Below are positions 55,186 through 64,000 of a DNA stretch of 64,000 bases, one piece after another; within the stretch, counting starts at the first letter, position 1, and each line of letters begins with the position of its first letter. Location: positions 1-64,000 of the forward strand of contig NZQV01000004.1 in assembly GCA_002696035.1 (NCBI GenBank), in the 5' to 3' direction. Below the pieces are notes generated by a model, which did no database searches, was not told where the DNA came from, and was given only the letters and a program-made list of their open reading frames with translations. Position numbers and translations under genes: made by a program. This DNA comes from Balneola sp. (GTDB taxonomy: Bacteria > Bacteroidota > Rhodothermia > Balneolales > Balneolaceae).

Positions 55186-56281
55186 GGTACTTGTAGCGCT
55201 TTCAATTATACCGGGATTTGGGTGCCGGCGTGTTTTCAATCTTATCAGGCACGTTGATGAACCGGAAAAAATATTCAGCCTGAGCAAAAGAGAGCTCAGG
55301 GCGGTAGAAGGAATCGGAGAGGCATCCGCATTGTCTTTGCTTTCTTTTGATGATTGGGATAAAGTGGATGAGATCATCACGCAGACGGAGAAGAATGGAT
55401 CTGAGATCATCACCCTGGTCGATCCTGAATATCCCCCACTGCTAAAGCAGATCTACGACCCGCCGGTTTTATTTTGGATGAAGGGGAATCCGGAGTCTTT
55501 GTCCAAACCGGGAATGGCCGTGGTGGGAACCCGAAATACATCTCCCTATGGACGTAATATGGCCAAAAAATTAACAGGCGAATTAGCTGAAGAAGGACTT
55601 TGTATTTTCAGCGGACTGGCATATGGTATTGATGCCATTGCTCATAAAACAGCGCTGGAACATAATGCCCCAACCGTTGCGGTATTGGGATCAGGGATCG
55701 ATAACCTCTATCCCCAAAAGAATGCGGACCTGGCCAATCAGATCGTGAAATCGGGAGGGGCTGTGATCACCGAGTTTCCGTTGGGCGCCAAACCTGATGC
55801 AGGTAATTTCCCGGTCAGAAATCGCATTGTTAGTGGAATGAGTCTCGGAGTGTTGGTGGTAGAATCGGGACTAAAGGGAGGTAGTATGATCACCGCTGAC
55901 CTCGGTCTGGATCAAAACCGGGAAGTATTTGCCGTGCCTCATCCGCTTACCAATGCATCGGGTACGGGGTGCAATTACCTGATCAAGCGGGGAGCTGCAA
56001 AATTGGTTCAAACCGTGGATGATATCTTTGAGGAACTGCCCGTAGCGTATTCTGATGAAGTCCATGAGGAGTCGGCCAGTAATAAACCAAACTGGAGAGA
56101 CGAAGAGCTCGATGAAATGTCGGTAAAGATCTGCGAGATCCTCGAAGAAAAAGCCCGTCAGGTCGATGACCTTGCCGAGGAAGTGGGGCTCAACACGAGT
56201 CAGCTTTTGGTAAAATTACTTCAGCTGGAGATGGAAGATCTGGTATTGCAGAGAGCCGGAAAGATCTTTGAGCTGAAGTAA
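55160..56281 (+). CDS. dprA: DNA processing protein DprA
   Basis: 373 aa from ATG 55160 (MQNNRKKLRVLVALSIIPG). An N-terminal helix-hairpin-helix/SAM-like part (residues 1-75) is followed by the Rossmann-like ssDNA-binding domain (GMAVVGTRNTSPYG, IFSGLAYGIDAIAHKTAL, VAVLGSGIDNLYP, FPVRNRIVSGMS) and a winged-helix C-terminus. It loads RecA on incoming ssDNA in natural transformation. Overlaps obg by 26 bp, so translationally coupled. Confidence 0.95.
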   Translation: MQNNRKKLRVLVALSIIPGFGCRRVFNLIRHVDEPEKIFSLSKRELRAVEGIGEASALSLLSFDDWDKVDEIITQTEKNGSEIITLVDPEYPPLLKQIYDPPVLFWMKGNPESLSKPGMAVVGTRNTSPYGRNMAKKLTGELAEEGLCIFSGLAYGIDAIAHKTALEHNAPTVAVLGSGIDNLYPQKNADLANQIVKSGGAVITEFPLGAKPDAGNFPVRNRIVSGMSLGVLVVESGLKGGSMITADLGLDQNREVFAVPHPLTNASGTGCNYLIKRGAAKLVQTVDDIFEELPVAYSDEVHEESASNKPNWRDEELDEMSVKICEILEEKARQVDDLAEEVGLNTSQLLVKLLQLEMEDLVLQRAGKIFELK

Positions 56282-56382
56282 AGCAGACGCAAGATTCAGT
56301 ACGGATTCCATACCTGCTCGTTTACCATACCTATAGCTACATGATATTATATAGAATGAGGGGAGAGTAAATGCGTTGCTTA

Positions 56383-56404
56383 AATATTAAAATATTTTAA
56401 TATT
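56383..56404 (+). promoter_or_regulatory. 22-bp perfect AT palindrome upstream of the GAF kinase
   Basis: AATATTAAAAT-ATTTTAATATT, two perfect 11-bp arms without a loop, ending 35 bp before the start codon at 56440. It could be an operator or a strongly bent promoter element. Confidence 0.5.
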
Positions 56405-56439
56405 AATACTCTTTAAAAATAAAATACGTGAGGCGCATT

Positions 56440-57660
56440 ATGGAAACCAGTGTACTCAACCCTATTCCCGAGAAAGAATTTGAGAGAGTTTTAGAGTTAT
56501 CTGAACTAGACCTTGATTACTCAAGTCTGGATGAACATTTCAGTGATCTGACAAAACTGGCTGCAAAAGTAGCCGGTACCGATATTTCATTAATCAATCT
56601 TATCGACTCTTTTACACAGTGGTCAATAGCCAATTATGGGTTGCCGGTAGATCAAACACCCAGAGAGGAATCGGTTTGCCAGTATACAATCGTGGGCGAT
56701 GAACCTTTGGAAATTAAAGATCTGAGCAGGGATAATCGCTTCAAAGAAAAAGACTACGTCCGAAAGGATCCCAAACTAAGGTTTTACTATGGAATTCCTT
56801 TAAAGACTGACGATGGAAATAATATTGGAACTCTTTGTGTGTTGGACGATGACTCCAAGCATTTGACTCCTGAAAAGGTAGAGATGCTTAAGATAATTGC
56901 TGATGAGATTGTAAATCGGCTGTTTGATCTGAAGGTAATGAGTGATATGAAAAAGGAGATCACAGAGGCTAATGAATCCAAGAGAAAACTGAGCCACGAT
57001 CTTCGAGGTCCAATTGGCGGTATAATCGGACTAGCTCAGATCATTGAAGACCAAGGCGACGATAACAAGATGAAAGAGATTTTGGAGCTTGCTGAATTGA
57101 TTCGAAAAGGAGGCGAATCGGTATTAGAACTTGCTGATGAAATTCTGAGTAAAAATAAAGAGGAACAAGAACGGATCCCTTCTGAGAACGAATTCAATTT
57201 AAACACCCTGAAAGAGAAGCTGGAACAGCTATATACTCCTCAGGCTGCCTCTAAAGATATTGACCTGACTATAGCAAATCATTCAGAAAATGAAGGTATT
57301 CCATTTCCCAAAAATAAGATACTGCAGATCGTCGGAAACCTGATCTCAAATGCAATCAAGTTTACCCCAAAAGGGGGGATGGTGATGGTTCGTCAGGAAT
57401 TCGCTAAAAATGACCAAGGGGCTTCTCATTTACTTTTTGTAGTCAAAGACACTGGAAAGGGTATTTCAGAGAAGAAGATCAACGATATACTTGAGGGAGA
57501 GGCAAAAAGCAGCAACGGAACTGATGGAGAAGTAGGCTATGGTTTTGGACTTTCTTTAGTGAAGCACTTGGTGGATAAAATGGAAGGTAAGATCGAAGTT
57601 ACTTCAGATGAGGGTAAGGGATGTAAATTCGATATCACCTTGCCTGTAAAAAGGAAATAA
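56440..57660 (+). CDS. Cytoplasmic GAF-domain histidine kinase
   Basis: About 406 aa from ATG 56440; a GTG at 56428 is the alternative. A GAF domain covers about residues 25-165 (KVAGTDISLINLIDSFTQW, ESVCQYTIV, FYYGIPLKTDDGNNIGTLCVLD). A HisKA follows (KLSHDLRGPIGGIIGLAQII), then a HATPase with N-box IVGNLISNAIKFTPKGG, G1 DTGKGIS and G2 GFGLSLVK. No TM segment or receiver. The GAF ligand is unknown, and no response regulator is adjacent. Confidence 0.92.
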   Translation: METSVLNPIPEKEFERVLELSELDLDYSSLDEHFSDLTKLAAKVAGTDISLINLIDSFTQWSIANYGLPVDQTPREESVCQYTIVGDEPLEIKDLSRDNRFKEKDYVRKDPKLRFYYGIPLKTDDGNNIGTLCVLDDDSKHLTPEKVEMLKIIADEIVNRLFDLKVMSDMKKEITEANESKRKLSHDLRGPIGGIIGLAQIIEDQGDDNKMKEILELAELIRKGGESVLELADEILSKNKEEQERIPSENEFNLNTLKEKLEQLYTPQAASKDIDLTIANHSENEGIPFPKNKILQIVGNLISNAIKFTPKGGMVMVRQEFAKNDQGASHLLFVVKDTGKGISEKKINDILEGEAKSSNGTDGEVGYGFGLSLVKHLVDKMEGKIEVTSDEGKGCKFDITLPVKRK

Positions 57661-57663
57661 AGA

Positions 57664-57742
57664 AAAACCGGTTCCGGCAGGCTTTGATTTGATCAGTTTT
57701 GATCTTCTTAAAGTCTTGGTTTCTCCGGAACCGGATTTTTTA
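57664..57742. terminator. Bidirectional terminator between the GAF kinase and the BaeRF gene
   Basis: Arms CCGGTTCCGG (57668-57677) and CCGGAACCGG (57725-57734) with a 47-base loop. It is flanked by T-runs on both strands and lies between convergent genes. Confidence 0.7.
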
Positions 57743-57747
57743 TTGTT

Positions 57748-58893
57748 TTAAGATTTATAGCGGTAAATAGCAGCTAACCCAGAGTTTTTGGGAACCTCAG
57801 ATTGCTGAAGTCCATATAGCGTGCTTCCGGTGCGTAATGCTGAAACAGCGGCAAAATTGATCAGGTCAACGGTTTGTCCGTTTAGTTTATCCGATATTTC
57901 AACCCGATTTTCTTCAGGGTCAAAAGCACCAAACTGCCGGAAACCCATCGGTACAAACAAGGTGTCTACTTTTCCGAAATAGGCACTGCTTACGATCTCC
58001 GCAATATCTGTTGAGATTAGTTCGCTCTGTTGCAGGTTGTTGAATCGCTCAATATCACTATCAATATCCTGCCGGAAATACTCCTGAGCGATCTCCCAGG
58101 CCTCATCTTCAATATCCTTCACTGATTTAGCGTCAGCATTACCAGTGAGGGCTTCATCCAGGAGGTTTGAATATTTGTTCGCCTTGCGATAGTAGGCTAC
58201 CAGTTTATCCGGGCCTGCAAGTATAAGAGGGCCATTTTCCTTCTTCAGGTATTTAGTCACTTTGTTCTCAATGTGCTTTAAGAACAACTCCAATTCTTTG
58301 TTATTCTCATCATCTTCGCCCCCTTGTCCATGAAATACGGCTCCACCGCCACTCGCGCCACTATGCTGCTGAACCGAACGCTCATGCACATGATACTTAA
58401 GGTGCTCTTCCATACTGGTGGGTACACTCTCAAATTCTACTTTTAAAGTCTCATCCGGAGCAATTTTGAACATCTTGGTTTCGCTCTGGCTAAGTACCAA
58501 TACGTGATAAATTCCGTGATGATTTTGAAGTTCCAGCAACGGGGTGATCAAAAAGTTTTCAGCGATATAATAATTCTCTTCCGGGCTGACCGGGATCTTG
58601 AAGAAATCGAAATAATCTTCATTCACATACAAGGCTAACCCTTTGTCTTGATGCAGCCAAAACTGGTTTTCTTCGGTTTTGGCATATACATCCTTAAAAA
58701 GTTCTTCTACTCGGTTTTCTTTCCATCCCAGATTCTGAAGCTCACTTTTCACTTTCTGTATGATATTCTTAAGGCGGATAGAATCCTGTTTTCCTTCTTC
58801 ACCCTTTTTATGCGTCGGTATAAAAATGGAGATATTTACATCCTTAGTTTTGCTTACCAGTTGTTCAATTATTTCTCTTTTTACGACACTCAT
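57748..58893 (-). CDS. BaeRF7-like bacterial release-factor-related protein (AOC03_06830-type ribosome hibernation factor)
   Basis: 381 aa, cytoplasmic. Its three-part layout is like archaeo-eukaryotic eRF1/Pelota relatives: an N-terminal domain (1-130), a middle domain with a Gly-rich loop (HSGASGGGAVFHGQGGEDDE), and a C-terminal domain (from about 250, IAEIVSSAYFGKVDTLFVP). The loop resembles but does not equal the GGQ tip. Recent naming links this family to ribosome hibernation. A GGAG lies upstream of the ATG. I am sure of the family, less of the function. Confidence 0.8.
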   Translation of the reverse strand: MSVVKREIIEQLVSKTKDVNISIFIPTHKKGEEGKQDSIRLKNIIQKVKSELQNLGWKENRVEELFKDVYAKTEENQFWLHQDKGLALYVNEDYFDFFKIPVSPEENYYIAENFLITPLLELQNHHGIYHVLVLSQSETKMFKIAPDETLKVEFESVPTSMEEHLKYHVHERSVQQHSGASGGGAVFHGQGGEDDENNKELELFLKHIENKVTKYLKKENGPLILAGPDKLVAYYRKANKYSNLLDEALTGNADAKSVKDIEDEAWEIAQEYFRQDIDSDIERFNNLQQSELISTDIAEIVSSAYFGKVDTLFVPMGFRQFGAFDPEENRVEISDKLNGQTVDLINFAAVSALRTGSTLYGLQQSEVPKNSGLAAIYRYKS

Positions 58894-59062
58894 TTATAAC
58901 TCCTTCATTTTTTCAGATGAATATGTACCTATAAAAACATTTTAAGGAACTCTGTGTTCCATTAAATGATGTTTTTTACAACTCCAATTAATAATGTTTT
59001 GATATGAAAGTAAAGAAGGGAGGGACAGTATTTTTTTGAAGAATGCTGATTATGCCAAATAC

Positions 59063-59259
59063 GAGTTTTAAGCAGGAGCTTCCATGGCTACGCTCCAAAA
59101 CCGGAGCTTGGGAGCGAGACGCACTCATGCATGTTTGACATCTTCACATTCAAAAACTCGTACCCAAATCCCCAACTATCTCCTCCCCAATTACACCCCG
59201 ATCTCGTACCCAAGCTCCTGCTTGGGTACGCCCATTCTGAAGCTCCTGCTTCATACTTA
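59063..59259. repeat. BIME-like repeat cluster, left of the intact RAYT
   Basis: A 197-bp unit starting AAGCAGGAGCTTCC and ending GAAGCTCCTGCTTCATACT, so its ends are inverted repeats. Inside are CCGGAGCTTGGGAGCG and TACCCAAGCTCCTGCTTGGGTA. It is about 90% identical by eye, in direct orientation, to 59853-60047. The preceding 58894-59062 holds nothing recognisable. Confidence 0.9.
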
Positions 59260-59310
59260 AAAATATCTGTAAGGAATACCATTCTCATCGCTCTAACTAA
59301 GAAAAAGAAG

Positions 59311-59847
59311 ATGGGAAGAAGCAGATACAGAATACACGAAGAGCATAATCCATATTTTATAACCTCAAGTGTGATCAATCAAATAGCGCTGTTCAAGAAT
59401 CCGAAGCTGGTCAAGATCATATTAGATGGTTTGATATTCCTTCAGGAAGAACGAAATATTGAACTGAATGCCTATGTAGTAATGGAGAATCATATCCATA
59501 TTATTGCTAAAGGAACCAATCTGGGAGAGCATATAAGAAACTTCAAATCATTCAGTGCTCATCAAATTATAAAAGCACTTAAAAAGAAAAAAGATCATCT
59601 GAGTTTGAATAAACTAAAGCAGGCAAAAAAGTCTCATAAGATAGAAAGTGAGCATCAGGTATGGGAAGAAAGCTATCATCCAAAGCAGTTATTTACATAC
59701 AAAATGGTAGCTCAGAAAATGGATTATATACATTTCAATCCTGTTAAAAGAGGATATGTTGACGAGCCGAGCCATTGGAGATATTCTTCGGCGAGGAATT
59801 ATGACGGGAGGGCTGGGTTGATTCCGATCACTATGTTTTCCGGGTAA
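59311..59847 (+). CDS. REP-associated tyrosine transposase (RAYT), intact
   Basis: 178 aa from ATG 59311 (MGRSRYRIHEEHNPYF). An IS200-like HUH nickase: the HUH motif is VVMENHIHIIAKG and the catalytic-tyrosine region is YKMVAQKMDYIHFNPVKRGY, ending HWRYSSARNYDG. No stop or frameshift. It lies between two direct copies of a 196-bp REP cluster. Its repeats differ from those of the broken RAYT at 36395, so the two belong to different families. Confidence 0.92.
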   Translation: MGRSRYRIHEEHNPYFITSSVINQIALFKNPKLVKIILDGLIFLQEERNIELNAYVVMENHIHIIAKGTNLGEHIRNFKSFSAHQIIKALKKKKDHLSLNKLKQAKKSHKIESEHQVWEESYHPKQLFTYKMVAQKMDYIHFNPVKRGYVDEPSHWRYSSARNYDGRAGLIPITMFSG

Positions 59848-59852
59848 TACTT

Positions 59853-60047
59853 GAGTTTGAAGCAGGAGCTTCCATGGTTACGCTCCCAAGCCGGAGCTTG
59901 GGAGCGAGGCAGACTCATGCATGTGTGACTCTTCACATTCAAAAACTAGTACCCAAATCCCCAATTATCTCCTACCCAATTACACCCTGATCTCGTACCC
60001 AAGCTCCTGCTTGGGTACGCCAGTTCGAAGCTCCTGCTTCATACTTC
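59853..60047. repeat. BIME-like repeat cluster, right of the intact RAYT
   Basis: 195 bp, the second direct copy of 59063-59259 with the same borders, starting 6 bp after the RAYT stop codon. Confidence 0.9.
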
Positions 60048-60065
60048 AAGAAGCTATGATCTGAT

Positions 60066-61802
60066 CTACTTAGAAAGAGCCTCTATCATAGCGTCGATCT
60101 TTTTATCCATTGTAGCGGCGGCCGGACCATAATCCTCGGCGCTCATCAGATTGGTATTTACGCTGCAGTAGAACTTGATCTTAGGTTCGGTTCCGGATGG
60201 ACGCACGGATACAATACTGCCATCTTCAGTAATAAACTGCAATACATTCGATTTCGGAAGGTCGATATCAGAAACTTCACCATTGGCAATATTCTTTTCC
60301 TTGGAGGTCTGATAATCCTTAACGGTAACCACCTGAGAGCCACCCAGTTTCTTGGGAGGCGTGGCACGGAAATTCATCATCATCTTTTGAATTTCTTCAG
60401 CCCCGGATTTCCCTTTTTTGTACACCGATTTCAGGTTCTCACGGAACAAGCCATGCTCCACATACATATCCAGAAGAGCTTCATACAAGCTGCTTCCCTG
60501 ATCTTTATAGAAGGCAGCCATCTCCGCAATAATTGCACAGGAAACCACCGCATCTTTGTCACGCACATGCTCGCCGATCAGGTAGCCATAGCTTTCCTCA
60601 CCGCCGGCAATGAAGGTTTTTTCGCCTTCCAGCTCAGTCATAAGCTCGCCAATGTATTTGAACCCGGTGAGTGTGTTGAAGCACTCCACATCTTTGGCTT
60701 CAGCAATACGATCGATCAGGTACGAAGTCACCACCGTCTTTACGATATACTCATTTCCGGTGAGTTTGCCCGCATTATCCCAGGTATTCAGCATGTAGTT
60801 GATGATGAGCGATCCGGTTTGATTACCGTTCAGCAGCACCATTTTTCCACTAAGGTCCCGAACAGCAATTCCAACACGATCGGCATCGGGATCGGTGGCC
60901 ATTACGAGGTCGGCATCGGTTTGCTCAGCTTTTTCGAGGGCCATGGTGAGCGCTTCTTTTTCCTCGGGATTGGGATATTCAACCGTAGGGAAATCGCCAT
61001 CCGGAGTCATCTGCTCCTCAACCAGTATCACATTTTCAAAACCGTAGCGCTTCAGTACTTCAGGTACCAGTTCTCTTGAGGTTCCGTGAATAGGTGAAAA
61101 CACGATCTTCATATCCTTTTGTCGCGCTATCGCATCCTTTGATACGGAAAGAGCCACAAGTTCATCCAGGTATTTTTCATCCATTTCTTGCCCGATCACT
61201 TCGATCAGATCATCATTTCCATCAAACTTGACATCATCCACAGATGCAATATTCTGCACTTCCTGCATCACCATCTTGTCGAAAGGAGCCACCAGCTGTC
61301 CGCCATCGGCGCCGTATGCTTTATAGCCATTGTATTCCTTTGGATTGTGAGAGGCAGTGAGCATTACTCCACTTTGGCAACCGAGCTCGCGAATGGCATA
61401 GGAAAGTTCAGGAGTTGGGCGAAGGGCATCAAAATAGAACACCTTGATGCCATTGGCGGTAAATACATCGGCGACCACTTTAGAAAGGGTGTCGGAGTTA
61501 TTTCGGCAATCATGGGCGATCACAACTTTAAGTTCTTCATCGGGATATTGCTTTTTCAGGAAGTTGGAAAGTCCCTGTGTAGCCATTCCAAAAGTATATT
61601 TATTTACCCGGTTTGAGCCGATACCCATGATGCCGCGCAGGCCGCCGGTCCCAAACTCCAGATCTTTATAGAACGCATCCGTCAGCTCATCATACTTTTC
61701 ATCATCCAGTTTTTGTTGGATGGCTGTCTTGGTGTCTTCATCGTAATTCCCGTTTAGCCATTGGTCGATCTTCTTTTGTACGGCTGAATCTAATGCGTTC
61801 AT
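60066..61802 (-). CDS. Phospho-sugar mutase (phosphoglucomutase/phosphomannomutase, PGM2 type)
   Basis: 578 aa. It interconverts hexose 1- and 6-phosphates. The phosphoserine is in MLTASHNPKEYNGYKAY, the metal loop is ATDPDADRVGIAVR, the sugar loop is GGEESYGYLIGEHVRDKD and the phosphate site is VRPSGTEPKIKFY. The length and the N-terminal NGNYDEDTKTAI region fit the PGM2/PgcA group. Monocistronic. Confidence 0.95.
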   Translation of the reverse strand: MNALDSAVQKKIDQWLNGNYDEDTKTAIQQKLDDEKYDELTDAFYKDLEFGTGGLRGIMGIGSNRVNKYTFGMATQGLSNFLKKQYPDEELKVVIAHDCRNNSDTLSKVVADVFTANGIKVFYFDALRPTPELSYAIRELGCQSGVMLTASHNPKEYNGYKAYGADGGQLVAPFDKMVMQEVQNIASVDDVKFDGNDDLIEVIGQEMDEKYLDELVALSVSKDAIARQKDMKIVFSPIHGTSRELVPEVLKRYGFENVILVEEQMTPDGDFPTVEYPNPEEKEALTMALEKAEQTDADLVMATDPDADRVGIAVRDLSGKMVLLNGNQTGSLIINYMLNTWDNAGKLTGNEYIVKTVVTSYLIDRIAEAKDVECFNTLTGFKYIGELMTELEGEKTFIAGGEESYGYLIGEHVRDKDAVVSCAIIAEMAAFYKDQGSSLYEALLDMYVEHGLFRENLKSVYKKGKSGAEEIQKMMMNFRATPPKKLGGSQVVTVKDYQTSKEKNIANGEVSDIDLPKSNVLQFITEDGSIVSVRPSGTEPKIKFYCSVNTNLMSAEDYGPAAATMDKKIDAMIEALSK

Positions 61803-62099
61803 TATTATCTGTGATTTAAGTTGATGAATACCTGATTTCTATGGCCTAAATATAGGTAACCTCAAATCCATATAGCAATTGGATTATGAGATTGGATCCC
61901 GATGATTGGGAATGTGCAGAAACGTACCGCGACTCTCCGGATTCGCTTGTGATCCAAAACAGCTAAGAACGTACAGCGGCCTCGCCGAGCCGCTCCCTGT
62001 TTGATTCGAGCAAAAGCATGAAGCAGGAGCTTCGAGTAACACGTTCACCAAGCTGGAGCTTGGGAACGAGTAAAATCTATCTCCTTACTTCGCTAAACC
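61803..62099. repeat. Intergenic region with solo REP copies
   Basis: A GAAGCAGGAGCTTC...AGCTGGAGCTTGGGAACGAG block at 62019-62070 belongs to the same family as the clusters around the RAYT 2 kb away. AGCGGC-ctcgccga-GCCGCT (about 61976-61995) is another hairpin. Confidence 0.75.
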
Positions 62100-64000
62100 T
62101 CACAAACTATATTTCACTCCGCCCAGGATCCATCTGCCAGGCATAGGGGCTCCGAGGATCTCCTGATACTGGGTATCGGTCAGATTTAACACTTCCGCAT
62201 ACATCTGGAAATTCTGCCCAAATGGCTTATAACCCAGTTTCAGGTTGGTGAGGAAATACTGATCCGGGACCTCAGCATTGATCAATTCATTGGCTTCCTC
62301 CGAACGGACATTAAACTCCGAAAGCGACTCCACAGAAAAATCCCCTTTAGTCAGCGAGAGATTCAGATCCAGCTGATGAGAAGGGTGATTGGCAATATAC
62401 CGAGACACCGTATTTTGGTCGCTCGTGGTTTTGATGTAAGTGTATCCCGCCTCAGTCCGCAATGTGACACTGGATGGAAGCTTGCTGTTCACAGCCGAAA
62501 TAAATTCAACCCCAAATACGTCACTTTCAGAGATATTGGAAGCGTAGAAATATTCTGCATCCGCCTGAAGATTATCGGCATTGTTGATATTGTTGGAATT
62601 GACGACCGCATAGTCGATCAGGTTTTGGGAGCTTCGGTAGAACACCGTAGGGGAGATCCTCAGGTTGTTGGCGGGCGTCCAGTCGAGGCCAAGATCGTAG
62701 GTAGTGGATTCTTCCGGCATCAGGTTAGGATTGCCCAGATTTCGTCCCGGAGTCAGGTTTGGGATCTCGTGTGAGATATATCGTTCCGTAAAGTCTCCCT
62801 CGCGAATGGCACGACCAATGGACGTTCGCAACACCAGATTTCCAAGATCATAAGCAGCACTGATCTGGGGTAAAAAGGAAAGATCGCTTACCGGGTTGAA
62901 CTGAAGCCGCAGGCTGGAAGTGACGCTCAGCCCAAAATCATAATTCATGGTGTGAATACCGTAAACGCCCCATGAGGTGTTCTCATGATCGCCCCGGTCC
63001 GTACTTTCGATCTGCTTGTTGAGCAACTGTCCGCCCACCATAATTCGCATGTAATTCAGGGAAGAGGTGATCGAAGTCAGCTGCTCCGAATTCAGTTCAT
63101 ACTGATGAGACCCATTCAAAAACAACAGATCGGTGTTGTGAACATTAGCCGGAGAAATGGCTGAGTTGAAATCAAACACGTCATTCACATCGCGGTAGGA
63201 GGCATTGATCTCCGAACGATGGTTGCCATTTTCGTAAGTCAAAGCCGAAAGTGCCCACTTGCTGTCGATCTGTTCAACCGATTCATCATAGATGCTGCGG
63301 GTGTAAAAATATCGGGCATTGAAATCACGATTCTCGAGTCCAGAGCGTACATACCAGCTCCAGTTTTCAGCAAAGTTCACTGAAAGTGCCGCCGAAAGGT
63401 TCATGAGATCAAAATAGGAATTGTAGGTTTCTGATGATGAAACGCCTTCGTCAAAGCCGGGATTTCTGAACTGTTCACCATCCGAAGTAGCAGTGCGGAA
63501 GGAGGTGCTGAAACGAATGTTCTTTTTAGAAACTCCGGCCGTGGCATCAATGATGCGAAGGTCGTTTTGACCGGCAGAGATATCGAGATTAGTTCGGGTT
63601 TGAATTTCATCGGAGGCCTGAACTTCCTTCATCATGTACGCTTTGGTTTTGATGTGGATCACCCCGCCAACCGCATCGGCACCGAAAGACGTACTTGCTG
63701 GTCCGCGGATCAATTCGATCTGAGCAATTTCAGAAAGCGCCACCGGAATGTTGGTGTTGAAGTGTGCCGTGAGTGGATCGTTCAGGGGGGTGTTATCCAG
63801 CAGGAACATCACCTGTGAAAAGGTACTTCCCCGGACGCCCACATCCGACTGAACGCCAAAACCGGCCCGGGCATTGATGTTGATTCCGGGCAGACTTCGA
63901 AGCAATTCATCTACCGAAGAAACCGGCATATCCTGAATATCTGACTGCGTGATCACGGAAACATTCTTCCCACTTTCAGAAATAGAAGTAGTGATACGTG
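62100..64000 (-). CDS. TonB-dependent receptor, partial (5' end beyond window)
   Basis: At least 633 aa. The frame stays open to the window edge: the codons before the GTG at 63956 read RITTSISESGKNVS, the normal lead into a plug domain (VITQSDIQDMPVSSVDELLRSLPG), so the true start and signal peptide lie outside. The plug has VRGSTFSQVMFLLDNTPLND and IELIRGPASTSFGADAVGGVIHI; the barrel ends LNLTDTQYQEILGAPMPGRWILGGVKYSL. A BtuB/iron-complex type receptor; the ligand is not evident. Confidence 0.93.
   Translation of the reverse strand, partial: RITTSISESGKNVSVITQSDIQDMPVSSVDELLRSLPGININARAGFGVQSDVGVRGSTFSQVMFLLDNTPLNDPLTAHFNTNIPVALSEIAQIELIRGPASTSFGADAVGGVIHIKTKAYMMKEVQASDEIQTRTNLDISAGQNDLRIIDATAGVSKKNIRFSTSFRTATSDGEQFRNPGFDEGVSSSETYNSYFDLMNLSAALSVNFAENWSWYVRSGLENRDFNARYFYTRSIYDESVEQIDSKWALSALTYENGNHRSEINASYRDVNDVFDFNSAISPANVHNTDLLFLNGSHQYELNSEQLTSITSSLNYMRIMVGGQLLNKQIESTDRGDHENTSWGVYGIHTMNYDFGLSVTSSLRLQFNPVSDLSFLPQISAAYDLGNLVLRTSIGRAIREGDFTERYISHEIPNLTPGRNLGNPNLMPEESTTYDLGLDWTPANNLRISPTVFYRSSQNLIDYAVVNSNNINNADNLQADAEYFYASNISESDVFGVEFISAVNSKLPSSVTLRTEAGYTYIKTTSDQNTVSRYIANHPSHQLDLNLSLTKGDFSVESLSEFNVRSEEANELINAEVPDQYFLTNLKLGYKPFGQNFQMYAEVLNLTDTQYQEILGAPMPGRWILGGVKYSL

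Overview
The window is 64 kb of chromosomal DNA from a Gram-negative bacterium of the Bacteroidota / Rhodothermota / Balneolota group; Balneolota (Gracilimonas- or Balneola-like) is my best guess. The reasons are a type IX secretion C-terminal sorting domain on one secreted protein (the SQNYPNPFNP hallmark), many outer-membrane barrels and two TonB-dependent receptors, a secreted S9 dipeptidyl peptidase IV, a class II ribonucleotide reductase, a KaiC-like ATPase, and frequent absence of Shine-Dalgarno sites. I see no rRNA, tRNA, CRISPR array, prophage or plasmid functions.

Layout. 0.2-9 kb: a Tat-type Gfo/Idh/MocA oxidoreductase, a PH-like membrane protein, a three-gene unit (secreted cupredoxin, membrane class III adenylate cyclase, outer-membrane porin), an amidase and an unknown barrel. 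9-12.3 kb: a LOV/PAS histidine kinase and a double-domain KaiC-like ATPase, a likely light-input signalling pair. 12.7-20.7 kb: a vitamin B12 block made of a cobalamin riboswitch, a BtuB-like receptor, a BtuG-like beta-propeller carrying a T9SS tail, and the B12-dependent ribonucleotide reductase, whose upstream region carries candidate NrdR and DnaA sites. 21-31 kb: pyrophosphatase, cation efflux, RNase D, an XRE-regulated membrane protein, a Zn protease, an aldo/keto reductase, a two-subunit Na+/solute symporter and small membrane proteins. 31-41 kb: LOG hydrolase, cysteine desulfurase, phosphoglycerate kinase, a PorV-like protein, a broken REP-associated transposase (RAYT), an AI-2E-family permease, a lipase maturation factor and the bifunctional P-protein PheA. 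41-58 kb: porin, a D-amino-acid oxidase with a GNAT protein, XseA, a MerC/ribbon-helix-helix metal operon, a thioesterase, dihydroorotase, a secreted EEP phosphatase, TsaB, an AccD that has lost its zinc cysteines, DPP IV, Obg, DprA, a GAF histidine kinase and a BaeRF7-type protein. 59-64 kb: an intact RAYT between two repeat clusters, phosphoglucomutase, and a TonB-dependent receptor cut by the window end.

Intergenic DNA is unusually rich in palindromes. At least two REP families occur, each clustered around its own RAYT gene, and solo REP hairpins sit elsewhere, including one acting as the terminator of pgk. The items most worth a second look are the LOV-kinase/KaiC pair, the T9SS-tethered BtuG homologue in the B12 block, the cupredoxin-cyclase-porin operon, the zinc-less AccD, and the paired REP/RAYT systems.
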